DNA of 64,000 bases, taken from contig NZ_BMDQ01000001.1 in NCBI RefSeq assembly GCF_014635865.1, positions 310,001-374,000 of the forward strand, read 5' to 3'. The DNA comes from Winogradskyella haliclonae. GTDB taxonomy: Bacteria > Bacteroidota > Bacteroidia > Flavobacteriales > Flavobacteriaceae. This document shows positions 16,245-25,789 of the stretch, one piece after another; position 1 is the first letter of the stretch, and every line of letters starts with the position of its first letter. The notes beneath the pieces are model-generated. The model did not search any database, was not told where the DNA came from, and saw only the letters and a program-made list of their open reading frames with translations. The position numbers and the translations under genes were made by a program.

Positions 16245-18206
16245 ATGAAATCTAATGCTTTTGTATTTGGTTTTCTTTTCTGCTTTTTAACTGTTTTTTC
16301 TCAGCAAAAGGCAGTTTCTGATTCTATAAAACCCAGAATAGCTTCGATACAACATCGTGTAAAAGCTGATAGCCTGATATTAAATGCTGAAACACCACCA
16401 TTAGAACAAATAGCTGGTGCTCCAAAAGCATTTTACACCTATTATTGGGAGATGGGTGATGGCAATTATAGTAAAGAAAAGAATCCTAAACACGTATATA
16501 AAGATAAAGGTGATTATGAAGTAAAGCTATGGGTTACTAACAATTACGATACAGGGAAGCCACCTGTGAGTCGTCCTAAAAAAATAAGTATTTCTAAAGA
16601 TGCTGAAAATTTTCAAGCACAAGCTTCAATGTCTGAAGATTTTACATTACAGCGCAACAGAGAACCAATGCCAGACCAAGACATGGTACTAATCATGAGT
16701 TATAAAAATGAAAATGACTATGCTTCTAATGGTAAACTTTACTTATTCTATAACGAGCAAAAATATGCAGCTAATAATTTTGAATTAACTGAAATGCGAA
16801 CACATCATGGTGAAGAAGAACTGATTAATGAAGATATCGTTTATAACATTCCAAAAGACAGTTTTGATGGCACGCTCCTAGCTTCATCCGAAGATGTTAT
16901 TAAAAATCTACATATAAAACAGCAAGACTCTACTAAAAAAACAGATTTACCATTAACTTTAAAAGAGGCCAACGACTATTACAAAAAATCTAAAGTTTTA
17001 GAGTTTACAAACATGGAACCTAAAGAAGAACGTCATGTGTTTTTTACAATGAAAACCACACCAGAAATGCTTAAAGACACAAGTGCTATAATTTCTGTCC
17101 GTGGTGTTTTTGTCCCAGATTCTAACTATAGCAACCATACAGTAAAAGACATGGAAATGGAGATTGTCACATCTCATGACCCAAATAAGATGTCAAGTAA
17201 TGGTACATTTCTGAATTACAGATTTGTACGATTTAAAACGCTTAAATATAAAATTAAGTTTCAAAATAACGGTGAAGGTCCAGCACGAACAATTAGACTG
17301 GAAACAGATATTCCTGAGATGCTAGACAAACAAACTTTAGAGGTCATGGACATGTATCCAAAAGTAAAAATTTGTCCCAAAAGAGAGGTGCAATACAGTT
17401 GCCTGGACACCACATATACTGAAACTCAAGCTATATTTACATTTAAAAATATTTACCTGCCAGGAAGCGAACAAAAAAATGTAAAAGCGTATGATTCTAC
17501 CAAAGGCTTTGTAAGGTATAAGATTAAATTCTCTAAAGATTTTCATAAGAAAAAGACTAGAAGTAGAACTGCAATAATTTTTGATAAAAACGATCCCATA
17601 ATTACGAATTATTCTACAACTCGATTTTTACCAGGCATATCGATTGGAGCAAAGGCAGGCTATAATTATTTTCCAGATTTAAAAGACTCTAAAAGCTACT
17701 TTGTTGGTGCAACAGTTTCGCCATACAAGTCTTATCGATGGTATTGGCAAGTAGAGCTTTTGAATAGCTTTCATAATTATGATTCGGATACCTCTATTAC
17801 TGAAGAAATTATAGGAGGAGCACAAGGCTTTGAACAATTACAACGCACTACAGCTTCGTCTAGTTTTCAGAATATAGATTGGGAGGTTCCTATTTTAATG
17901 AGATACAATATTAATAACTACATAGGTTTAGGAGCTGGTCTTAATACTATGATAACTCTTAGTGAAAAAAGAGATGAATCTCTTTTAATAGAGCGTTTTG
18001 AAGGCACAAATCCACAAGCCCCAATTATAGAAACTCTTAATTCTACTTCTGAATTTTCAGATTCTTTTACAAACCTTAGAACTGGATTTTTAGTAGAAGT
18101 CACAGGTGGTTTTGCCAGAATTGGGCCAAGCTTTGGCGCACGTTATGTCTTTAACTTCAAGGCTAATTTTAATTATCTTCAATTGTATGGTATTTGGAAG
18201 TTCTAA
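16245..18206 (+). CDS. exported PKD-domain protein with C-terminal beta-barrel
   Basis: 653 residues from ATG 16245. The longer frame from 16185 would run through the terminator and has no signal peptide at its start. A signal peptide (1-20, VFSQ) precedes a PKD domain (about 60-110; YYWEMGDGNYS then PKHVYKDKGDYEVKLWV). A middle region with a DUF11-like segment (KIKFQNNGEGPARTIRL) follows. The last 190 residues look like an outer-membrane barrel (GISIGAKAGYNYF through LQLYGIWKF). It would place an extracellular or periplasmic binding domain on an outer-membrane anchor. It is 17 bases upstream of the CHAT gene and likely in one operon with it. Confidence 0.8.
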   Translation: MKSNAFVFGFLFCFLTVFSQQKAVSDSIKPRIASIQHRVKADSLILNAETPPLEQIAGAPKAFYTYYWEMGDGNYSKEKNPKHVYKDKGDYEVKLWVTNNYDTGKPPVSRPKKISISKDAENFQAQASMSEDFTLQRNREPMPDQDMVLIMSYKNENDYASNGKLYLFYNEQKYAANNFELTEMRTHHGEEELINEDIVYNIPKDSFDGTLLASSEDVIKNLHIKQQDSTKKTDLPLTLKEANDYYKKSKVLEFTNMEPKEERHVFFTMKTTPEMLKDTSAIISVRGVFVPDSNYSNHTVKDMEMEIVTSHDPNKMSSNGTFLNYRFVRFKTLKYKIKFQNNGEGPARTIRLETDIPEMLDKQTLEVMDMYPKVKICPKREVQYSCLDTTYTETQAIFTFKNIYLPGSEQKNVKAYDSTKGFVRYKIKFSKDFHKKKTRSRTAIIFDKNDPIITNYSTTRFLPGISIGAKAGYNYFPDLKDSKSYFVGATVSPYKSYRWYWQVELLNSFHNYDSDTSITEEIIGGAQGFEQLQRTTASSSFQNIDWEVPILMRYNINNYIGLGAGLNTMITLSEKRDESLLIERFEGTNPQAPIIETLNSTSEFSDSFTNLRTGFLVEVTGGFARIGPSFGARYVFNFKANFNYLQLYGIWKF

Positions 18207-18223
18207 ATTCTTTTAAAGTATAA

Positions 18224-20812
18224 ATGAAAAACCTCTTCGTTCTTTTTTTTGTTTCGAGCTTTTCGGTTTGCTTTTCTCAAACTTTAGAGGAGCGTATTTA
18301 CGCATCAACAGAACAGTTTTATAGTGAACCAAATCTCAAAAACTTACAAATTTTAAATTCTGAAATTAAAATCTACGAACCCCAGTTAAGGACAGAAGAT
18401 GAGTACTTTGCATTTATCAATCTTATTGTAAATAAAGCCTATTATTTAGGGGAACAAAACAAGCAAAGAGAAGCAATTTCTGCCTACGAGAAAGCACACC
18501 AAATCTATATAAAAAACAATGTAGCAAGCTACGATATTGTTGAATATTGTTTAATTCCGCTTGGTATACTTTACCACAAAACTAATGCTTACCTCAAAGC
18601 TGAAAACATTATAAAACACTATATCGTTATTGCCAAAAAGCAGAATAATAAAACTCAGCAAATAACAGGAAGCATTAATCTTGCTGGATTGTATCAATCT
18701 TTAAATAGACATCAAAGCGTTATAAATATAATAGACAAAACATTACAGATAGACGGCATAAAAAAACAGCAAAAACAAAGACTTAATAGTTTAAAACGAA
18801 GAAGTCAATTGTTGTTAGAAACTAATCAAGAAAAACTTCTTTTAGATGGCGATATTGTCTTTAGCATAAAAGAAGATTTTGAAACTTTACAACTAAAATA
18901 TCAGCTTAATCTTAAAAACGAAGATTACAACAAAGCCTTTAGCTACTTTAATCGCATTAAAAACAACACTCTAAAAAACAAGCTTACGTCTTCAAGAGCG
19001 CTTGCAAAGCTTAGTTTCCAAGAAGCTCAATTATATTATCTCATTAATAAGCCTGATAAAGCATTACAAGAATTAAAAAATACGCTTGCTATACTTTTAC
19101 CCAAGTTTAAAGATTTGCAGCATCTTAATGAAACTAATTTATACCCAGAAAATACATTTTTAGACGTCTTTGATTTACTAGCAGAAATGGAGGCAAATCC
19201 TGAGAAAAAATTGTCATATCACAACCTTGGCATTTATGTTGCCAATTTATTAGATTACGAAAGTTCTAGTGAAGAAAGCCTCATAGTTAAAGCTAATGCA
19301 AATAGAAACAGAAGTGAAAAATGCATTGGCATTTTGCATCAACTATATCTTAAAGACAGAGATTCTATTTTTTTACAGCAAGCAATCAATTATGCTGAAC
19401 AACATAAAGTTTCGATTTTAAAAAACCGCTCTGAACGTAGAAATCGAATCCAAAAATATGGGGATTCTGATTCAACGCTTATAAAAGAAAACTTACTTCT
19501 AAAAGAACAAAGGCAATTAACTAATAGGCTTCTCAATAGACCTGCAAACAAGAATCTAATCAATGCGCAAGACAGCATAAGATTAAGGCTAATAAAAATA
19601 AACAATGAGCTTAAGTTTTTGCAAGACTTAATTAAGCAGAATTATTCTATTGAGAGCACTAAAGCTATAACTCTTAAGGACATTTATACAAAACTAAAAG
19701 CTGAGAACACAACTATAGTAGAATATTTTTATGGCAAGAATGCGATTTATCAATTTGTGTTTTCTGAAAAGAATCATGCTTTTAATAAAATCCCTATTCA
19801 TCAAAATACAACTCAAGATATCATAAATTTTATAAGCTATTTTAATGATGCTACAAAGATAAATTCTGATGTTGCAGCCTATACAGAAGATGCGTTTTCG
19901 ATATACAATCTTTTAAAGTTTAATGCTGTTAGTGATCAACCTAATGTTATTATAATTCCTGATGGATGGATTAATTTTATTCCTTTTGAAACGCTTTTAT
20001 ATACTAAAACGACCTCAACTATCTTCTCTAAAATGCCCTTTGTAGTTAATAATCAGTCATTGGCTTATAATTCCAGCCTTTTATTTTACTTAAACGATAA
20101 TAAAGAAAGATTAGAAGATAATTTACTCGGTATTTTCCCAGTTTTTAAAGATTCTAATCAAGAACTATTACATACAATAAACGAAGCAAAAAGTATCGAA
20201 ACACAAATCCCATCAAAACTTTTAATGCACCAACTAGCAACTAAAGAAAGCTTTATAAAAAAAGCTAGCGACTATTCTATTCTACATTTGTCTACACATG
20301 CAACTTCTGGTGATTTTGTAAATCCTGCAACAATTTCTTTTTCAAATACTATTTTATCATTAAACGAGCTGTATAATCTTAATCTTAACCCAAATTTAGT
20401 GGTACTAAGTGCTTGCGAGACTGGTATTGGAAAACTAGTAAAAGGTGAAGGTACTATGAGTATTGCCAGTGGATTTCAGTATGCTGGTGCAAAAAACATA
20501 TTGTTTTCTTTATGGCAAATTAATGATTTAAGTACTTCAGAGATTATGTCGTCTTTTTATAGGTATTATGGTAATGGAAAGTCCGCAGTATTTTCAAACA
20601 CGCAATCAAAGATTGACTACCTAAGCAATAACACAATTAGCAATGCCAAAAAATCACCTTACTATTGGGGAGCTTTTACTTATTATGGTGATTCTCAGGA
20701 GTTAAAATCCGCTAAGTCAATAGTCCTTTTATGGAGTCTTGGGGTATTAGCATTACTAATAATTGTATTTTTGATGTTTAAATACTACTACAAAAATGCA
20801 AATGGCACTTAA
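18224..20812 (+). CDS. exported TPR-CHAT protease with C-terminal membrane anchor
   Basis: 862 residues. A signal peptide (1-19, VCFSQ) is followed by a helical TPR-type region (about 20-340) and a linker rich in Lys/Asn. A C-terminal CHAT domain (about 560-810), a caspase-like cysteine peptidase fold, comes next. The catalytic dyad is visible: His692 in LHLSTHATSGDF and Cys731 in VVLSACETGIG. A helix at about 832-852 precedes a short basic tail, so the CHAT domain should be periplasmic and the tail cytoplasmic. It lies 17 bases after the PKD-barrel gene, and its last codons overlap the aspartic protease gene. The substrate is unknown; the anti-sigma-like protein is a candidate by context. 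Confidence 0.9.
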   Translation: MKNLFVLFFVSSFSVCFSQTLEERIYASTEQFYSEPNLKNLQILNSEIKIYEPQLRTEDEYFAFINLIVNKAYYLGEQNKQREAISAYEKAHQIYIKNNVASYDIVEYCLIPLGILYHKTNAYLKAENIIKHYIVIAKKQNNKTQQITGSINLAGLYQSLNRHQSVINIIDKTLQIDGIKKQQKQRLNSLKRRSQLLLETNQEKLLLDGDIVFSIKEDFETLQLKYQLNLKNEDYNKAFSYFNRIKNNTLKNKLTSSRALAKLSFQEAQLYYLINKPDKALQELKNTLAILLPKFKDLQHLNETNLYPENTFLDVFDLLAEMEANPEKKLSYHNLGIYVANLLDYESSSEESLIVKANANRNRSEKCIGILHQLYLKDRDSIFLQQAINYAEQHKVSILKNRSERRNRIQKYGDSDSTLIKENLLLKEQRQLTNRLLNRPANKNLINAQDSIRLRLIKINNELKFLQDLIKQNYSIESTKAITLKDIYTKLKAENTTIVEYFYGKNAIYQFVFSEKNHAFNKIPIHQNTTQDIINFISYFNDATKINSDVAAYTEDAFSIYNLLKFNAVSDQPNVIIIPDGWINFIPFETLLYTKTTSTIFSKMPFVVNNQSLAYNSSLLFYLNDNKERLEDNLLGIFPVFKDSNQELLHTINEAKSIETQIPSKLLMHQLATKESFIKKASDYSILHLSTHATSGDFVNPATISFSNTILSLNELYNLNLNPNLVVLSACETGIGKLVKGEGTMSIASGFQYAGAKNILFSLWQINDLSTSEIMSSFYRYYGNGKSAVFSNTQSKIDYLSNNTISNAKKSPYYWGAFTYYGDSQELKSAKSIVLLWSLGVLALLIIVFLMFKYYYKNANGT

Positions 20813-21242
20813 AGATTTTTTGACGTTAAAAGGCTATTCTAAAATAAAACTGAAGCTCACAAAAACCAATCATTTTGAAATTAGAGCAACAATTAATGGT
20901 GTAAAAGGGCGATTTATTTTAGATACTGGCGCATCAAGTAGCTGTGTTGGTTTTGAAGCTATTAAACAGTTTAATCTTAAAGTCGTAGATTCTGAAATAA
21001 AAGCCGTTGGTGCTGGAGCATCTGGTATGGAGACAAAACTCTCAAAATCTAATACCGTAACAATTGGTAAATGGAAAAAGCAACGCATTGCTTTGGTGCT
21101 ATTTAATCTTAATCATGTTAATGAAGGTTTGATAAACCATAATGTAGATAAAGTTGATGGAATCATAGGTGCTGACATTCTAAAAAAAGGGAAAGGCATC
21201 ATTGACTATGATAAAAAATACCTTTACCTAAAACTTCAATAA
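20796..21242 (+). CDS. retropepsin-like clan AA aspartic protease
   Basis: 148 residues from ATG 20796, or 146 from the alternative ATG 20802; both overlap the CHAT stop. It has one retropepsin unit: catalytic DTGAS at 43-47 (GRFILDTGASSSCVGF), a flap-like AVGAGASGMET (about 70-80) and the psi-loop motif DGIIGADIL (121-129). Such single-unit enzymes act as homodimers. There is no signal peptide or membrane helix, so it is probably cytosolic, on the opposite side of the membrane from the CHAT domain. Overlap with the CHAT gene implies coupled translation and joint function. Confidence 0.9.
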   Translation: MQMALKDFLTLKGYSKIKLKLTKTNHFEIRATINGVKGRFILDTGASSSCVGFEAIKQFNLKVVDSEIKAVGAGASGMETKLSKSNTVTIGKWKKQRIALVLFNLNHVNEGLINHNVDKVDGIIGADILKKGKGIIDYDKKYLYLKLQ

Positions 21243-21314
21243 TTCTTCATTTTAATCTCTACAATTCAAAAATTGGTTTTTGACAAAATAAGAAGGATTT
21301 TTTTGTGCGAAAAA

Positions 21315-21380
21315 ACGTGCTTTTTTACAACTATTTGATTTTCAATATTTTATAAATTTTAAAAAAAATAAAAAGCACGT
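21315..21380. repeat. inverted repeat after the aspartic protease gene
   Basis: ACGTGCTTTTT at 21315 and AAAAAGCACGT at 21370-21380 are inverted copies, with about 44 AT-rich bases between them. It could be a long hairpin at the operon end or an operator. The rest of 21243-21475 shows no gene. Confidence 0.5.
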
Positions 21381-21475
21381 ATTTCTACGTATAAATATTT
21401 GAAAATTTATTCGGAAATTTACCTTAGCTAACGATTAAAGCAATTTATAGTTTTACAGAGAGACTATTCATTAGT

Positions 21476-21571
21476 ATGAAAAACAATAACAGTAAAATAT
21501 TTGTGTTACTTCTAATTGTAAGTACTGTTGCTATAATTACAGCTAATATCTCTGTTATTTTTTTTAGTTAA
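21476..21571 (+). CDS. possible 31-residue single-pass membrane peptide
   Basis: A short open frame encodes MKNNNSKIFVLLLIV and on to a C-terminal IFFS: a polar, basic N terminus followed by about 22 hydrophobic residues. It is followed by a clean terminator (21613-21642), as expected of a real short transcript. It lies at the far end of the sigma/CHAT locus. No homology is recognised. Such small membrane peptides are often missed by gene callers, but with only 31 codons chance cannot be excluded. Confidence 0.45.
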   Translation: MKNNNSKIFVLLLIVSTVAIITANISVIFFS

Positions 21572-21612
21572 TTTTAGTTTAGTTAGCTTTAGATATAAGG
21601 GTATCTAAAAAC

Positions 21613-21642
21613 AAAAGCGCAATTTGGGGGAATTGCGCTTTT
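21613..21642 (+). terminator. bidirectional intrinsic terminator
   Basis: A perfect 12-bp stem (AAAAGCGCAATT with AATTGCGCTTTT) and a TGGGGG loop. It ends the plus-strand locus and can also serve the minus-strand odhB gene, whose stop is at 21666. Confidence 0.9.
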
Positions 21643-21665
21643 ACTTTTTAATAGTAGGATTGAGT

Positions 21666-22880
21666 TTATAACTCTAATGCCTTTTTAATATTATTATCCA
21701 TTAATAATTCTATAGGATTTTCTAGTGCTTCTTTTACTGCGACTAAGAATCCTACAGACTCTTTACCATCAATAATTCTATGGTCATAAGACAACGCAAC
21801 AAACATTATTGGTCTAATCTCTACCTTACCATCTATAGCTACAGGTCGCTCAACAATATTATGCATCCCTAAAATTCCACTTTGAGGAGGATTAATTATT
21901 GGTGTAGATAACATACTACCAAAAACACCACCATTAGAAATGGTAAAGGTTCCGCCTGTCATTTCATCCACAGTGATTTTCCCATCTCTGGCTCTTAATG
22001 CTAATCGTTTTACTTCTGACTCTACACCTCTAAAAGATAAGTTTTCAGCATTTCTTATAACTGGCACCATCAATCCTTTTGGCCCAGAAACTGCAATACT
22101 AATATCTACAAAATCATACGAAAGCATTTCTTTACCATCTATCATAGAGTTAACCGCAGGATATAATTGTAATGCTCTAACAACAGCTAAGCTAAAGAAA
22201 CTCATAAACCCAAGACTTACACCATGCTTAGCTTTAAAATCTTCTTTGTATTGTTTACGCAAATCGAATATCGGTGACATATCGACTTCGTTAAACGTTG
22301 TCAACATCGCTGTCGTATTCTTTGCCTCAACTAATCGCTCAGCAACCTTACGACGTAACATTGACATTTTACTGCGGGATGTCCCTCGGTTTCCTCCAGA
22401 TGGAGTTCCCATTGACGGCACAGCATTAACAGCATCATCCTTAGTTATACGTCCATCACGACCAGTGCCAGATACAGATTTAGCATCAATTCCTTTTTCG
22501 TCTAATATTTTTTTAGCTGCAGGACTTGGTGTTCCTGTGGCATAAGTTTTAGATTCCTCTGTTGGCTTAGAAACTTCTTTTTTTGGTGCAGTTTCTTTCT
22601 TCTCTTCTTTTGGAGCTTCATCAGAACTCCCTTCAGGTTTTGTAGCACTTGTGTCTATTAAACAAACTACTGCACCAACTTCAACTGCATCTCCTTCTTC
22701 AGCTTTTAGTGTAATTGTTCCACTTACTTCCGCAGGTAGTTCTAATGTTGCTTTGTCGCTATCTACCTCAGCGATGGCTTGGTCTTTTTCTACATAATCG
22801 CCATCTTCAACTAACCATTCTGCTATTTCTACTTCAGTAATTGATTCGCCTGGTGAAGGCACTTTCATTTCTAAAATCAT
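21666..22880 (-). CDS. odhB: 2-oxoglutarate dehydrogenase E2 (dihydrolipoyl succinyltransferase)
   Basis: Transfers the succinyl group to CoA in the TCA-cycle 2-oxoglutarate dehydrogenase complex. The 404 residues show a lipoyl domain (1-77, lysine in [14 protein letters not shown]) and a Pro/Glu/Lys-rich linker. A peripheral-subunit-binding domain (about 115-150; [26 protein letters not shown]) and the catalytic domain ending in [16 protein letters not shown] follow. It is 42 bases downstream of sucA on the same strand and is surely cotranscribed. Length and architecture are standard. Confidence 0.97.
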   Translation of the reverse strand: MILEMKVPSPGESITEVEIAEWLVEDGDYVEKDQAIAEVDSDKATLELPAEVSGTITLKAEEGDAVEVGAVVCLIDTSATKPEGSSDEAPKEEKKETAPKKEVSKPTEESKTYATGTPSPAAKKILDEKGIDAKSVSGTGRDGRITKDDAVNAVPSMGTPSGGNRGTSRSKMSMLRRKVAERLVEAKNTTAMLTTFNEVDMSPIFDLRKQYKEDFKAKHGVSLGFMSFFSLAVVRALQLYPAVNSMIDGKEMLSYDFVDISIAVSGPKGLMVPVIRNAENLSFRGVESEVKRLALRARDGKITVDEMTGGTFTISNGGVFGSMLSTPIINPPQSGILGMHNIVERPVAIDGKVEIRPIMFVALSYDHRIIDGKESVGFLVAVKEALENPIELLMDNNIKKALEL

Positions 22881-22922
22881 CGTTCTTTTATTTATTTAAG
22901 CTCTGATTTGAGTTTTTATTTA

Positions 22923-25682
22923 TTAATTTCTTTGGTTGTCTTTTGTTTTATCAAAAACATAATCTATCACCTGCTGATGACGTATTTTTGATCGTACTGA
23001 ACTTCCTGCCGCCGGCGCACCATAAGGTCTTCTTGTAGCGGCTCTAAACTGTTTTGCTTCTTCAATATGCATTAGCATATGTCCATAAGCACCCATGTTC
23101 CTCGGCTCTTCTTGTGCCCAAACGATATCATCTGCATTTTTGTACTTTTTAAGTACCTTATTAATAGCTGCAGTTGGTAATGGAAACAATTGTTCTATTC
23201 TTACCAATGCCACATCATCTCTTCCTAATTTTTCTTGCTCTTCAAGCAAATCGTAATAGAACTTACCTGTAACAAAAACTAGAGTCTTCACCTTAGTTGC
23301 CTTAGCATTCTCGTCGTCAATTAACATTTGGAAACTTCCATTAGCAAATTCTTCTACTGTCGAGACCACTTTTGGATGACGTAATAAGCTTTTTGGGGTA
23401 AAAACTACCAATGGTTTTCTGTAATTAGCTTTCATCTGTCTGCGTAATAAATGAAACATATTAGCAGGAGTCGTACAATCTGCAACAAACATATTATCCT
23501 TGGCACAAACTTGTAAATAGCGTTCCATGCGGCCTGAGGAATGCTCTGCGCCTTGACCTTCATAACCATGAGGCAATAACATTACCAGTCCGTTTTGAGT
23601 TTTCCATTTATCTTCTCCAGAAGAGATGTACTGATCAATCATTATTTGAGCACCATTACTAAAGTCTCCAAATTGTGCTTCCCAAATGGTAAGTGTATTT
23701 GGACTAGCCATAGCATAGCCATAATCAAAACCTACAACACCGTATTCTGATAATAACGAATTGTAAATATTAAATTGCCCTTGATTCTTAGCTACATTTT
23801 TAAGTAAGATAATTTCTTCTTCGCTATCTTCTACCTTAACAACAGCATGCCTGTGAGAGAATGTTCCTCGTTCTACATCTTGACCAGAAATTCTAACATT
23901 GAAGCCTTCAGATAATAAAGACCCATATGCTAAATGCTCAGCCATTGCCCAATCTAACCTATCTTCATCAAACATGGTCTGACGAGATTCTACTAATCGC
24001 TGAATCTTACGAATAAACTTTTTATCTTCTGGTAAGTTAGAAATTGTTTTTGTGATGTCTTTTAATAACGTTTTAGACACTGTAGTGTCTGGAGACTTTA
24101 CCATTTCCTTTTCATCAACTCGAATGAAGTTCTTCCATTCTTCTTGCATAAATGGCGAAATCTTAGTTTTTTCAATCTTACGAGAATCAACTAATTTTTC
24201 TTCAAGTTGGTCTTTGTATTCTTTTTCTATTTTTTTGACATGACCATCGTCAATAACACCTTCAGCAATTAATCTTGCGGCATAAATATCTCTAGGGTTT
24301 TTATGCTTAGAAATAGCTTTGTATAATAGAGGTTGTGTAAACTTTGGTTCATCACCTTCATTATGTCCATATTTTCTATATCCTAATAAGTCAATAAACA
24401 CGTCTCGTTTAAATTGCATTCTAAAATCTAATGCAAATAATATGGCATGCACTACGGATTCAGCATCATCTGCATTGACATGTAAGACTGGGGACAAAGT
24501 AACCTTACCAACATCTGTACAATAGGTGCTAGAGCGTCCGTCTAAATAATTAGTAGTAAAACCTATCTGATTATTAACTACAATATGCACAGTACCATTG
24601 GTTTTGTAGCCATCTAACTGTGCCATTTGCACAATCTCATAGACTAAACCTTGCCCAGCTATTGCTGCATCTCCATGAACTACAATTGGGAGAACTTGAG
24701 ATGCGTCTTCAATATCTTTTCTGTCTTGCTTTGCTCTAGAAATCCCTTCAACAACTGCACCAACAGTTTCTAAATGCGAAGGATTTGGAGCAATACTTAA
24801 ATTTATCTTTTTGCCCGAATCTGTTTCACGATCACTCGTCCAACCTAAATGATATTTTACATCACCATCAAAGATTTTTTCTTCATAATCCTTTCCATCA
24901 AATTCACTGAAAATGTCTTTTGCTGATTTGCCAAAAATATTTGTCAATGTACTTAGTCGTCCTCGATGGGCCATTCCCATTACAAACTCTTTAACACCAT
25001 AATCTGCGGCCTTTTCTATCATAGCGTCTAATGCAGGAATTAAAGATTCGTTTCCTTCTAAAGAAAATCGTTTTTGCCCAACATATTTTGTATGCAGAAA
25101 TGTTTCAAAAGAGACAGCTTCATTCAGTTTTCTGAGAATATTCTTTTTCTCATCTGCTGAAAAGCTTGGATGATTATCATTAATATTAAGCTTTTTCTGA
25201 ATCCAATCAATCTCTTCTGGCTGACGAATATACATATACTCCACACCTATAGAATCGCAATAAATACGCTCTAAATGGTCTATAATTTCTTGAAGCGTAG
25301 CTGAGCCTAAACCTATAATCTCTCCAGCTGAAAACTTTGTAGATAAGTCACTTTTAGAAAGTCCAAAATTTTCAATCTCTAAAGTTGGCGCATACTTTCG
25401 TCTAGCTCTAACAGGATTAGTCTTCGTAAATAAATGACCTCTACTTCTATAGCCATCAATAAGTTTTACGACTTGAAATTCTTTTTGAACATGTTCTGGA
25501 ATTTGAGTCGATACACCTTCAATAATCTCGCCTTCTAGTCCATAGGTTTCAGCGCCAAAATCGTAACCTTGAAAAAAAGCTCTCCAACTTGGTTCTACAG
25601 AATCTGGATTTTTAAGATATTGATCGTATAAATCAGCGAAATATGCTGTGTGTGCTGCGTTAAGAAAGGAATATTTATCCAT
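22923..25682 (-). CDS. sucA: 2-oxoglutarate dehydrogenase E1 component
   Basis: Thiamine-diphosphate-dependent decarboxylase of the TCA cycle. The 919 residues match normal length. The N terminus carries the E2-binding motif (MDKYSFLNAAHTAYFADLY); then HRGRLSTLTNIFGKS, the diphosphate region HGDAAIAGQGLVYE with NNQIGFTT, and the C-terminal PHGYEGQGAEHSSGRMER. It is followed by odhB, and a TAnnTTTG promoter lies at 25722-25729. The E3 (lipoamide dehydrogenase) gene is not in the window. Confidence 0.97.
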   Translation of the reverse strand: MDKYSFLNAAHTAYFADLYDQYLKNPDSVEPSWRAFFQGYDFGAETYGLEGEIIEGVSTQIPEHVQKEFQVVKLIDGYRSRGHLFTKTNPVRARRKYAPTLEIENFGLSKSDLSTKFSAGEIIGLGSATLQEIIDHLERIYCDSIGVEYMYIRQPEEIDWIQKKLNINDNHPSFSADEKKNILRKLNEAVSFETFLHTKYVGQKRFSLEGNESLIPALDAMIEKAADYGVKEFVMGMAHRGRLSTLTNIFGKSAKDIFSEFDGKDYEEKIFDGDVKYHLGWTSDRETDSGKKINLSIAPNPSHLETVGAVVEGISRAKQDRKDIEDASQVLPIVVHGDAAIAGQGLVYEIVQMAQLDGYKTNGTVHIVVNNQIGFTTNYLDGRSSTYCTDVGKVTLSPVLHVNADDAESVVHAILFALDFRMQFKRDVFIDLLGYRKYGHNEGDEPKFTQPLLYKAISKHKNPRDIYAARLIAEGVIDDGHVKKIEKEYKDQLEEKLVDSRKIEKTKISPFMQEEWKNFIRVDEKEMVKSPDTTVSKTLLKDITKTISNLPEDKKFIRKIQRLVESRQTMFDEDRLDWAMAEHLAYGSLLSEGFNVRISGQDVERGTFSHRHAVVKVEDSEEEIILLKNVAKNQGQFNIYNSLLSEYGVVGFDYGYAMASPNTLTIWEAQFGDFSNGAQIMIDQYISSGEDKWKTQNGLVMLLPHGYEGQGAEHSSGRMERYLQVCAKDNMFVADCTTPANMFHLLRRQMKANYRKPLVVFTPKSLLRHPKVVSTVEEFANGSFQMLIDDENAKATKVKTLVFVTGKFYYDLLEEQEKLGRDDVALVRIEQLFPLPTAAINKVLKKYKNADDIVWAQEEPRNMGAYGHMLMHIEEAKQFRAATRRPYGAPAAGSSVRSKIRHQQVIDYVFDKTKDNQRN

Positions 25683-25721
25683 TTGTTTTTTTGAGACGTT
25701 ATCGCTTCAACAAAGTTTAGG

Positions 25722-25729
25722 CAAAAGTA
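25722..25729 (-). promoter_or_regulatory. TAnnTTTG promoter for sucA-odhB
   Basis: The plus strand reads CAAAAGTA (TACTTTTG on the minus strand), 40 bases upstream of the sucA ATG. No clear -33 TTG is visible. Confidence 0.55.
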
Positions 25730-25789
25730 CAACTTTTAGGTTTTTCTATAACACATTTAGTATATTTATAACCATTGTTTACCCAATTT

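Noticed and set aside
13237..21242. CRISPR-associated (Craspase-like) reading of the CHAT/sigma locus
   Set aside because: No repeat array, Cas7-like effector or other cas gene in the window; the CHAT protein is exported, unlike the cytosolic Csx29.
21940..22545. 201-residue plus-strand open frame inside odhB
   Set aside because: Antisense shadow of a certain E2 gene; no domain, signal peptide or promoter, and composition reflects the reverse complement of the real gene.
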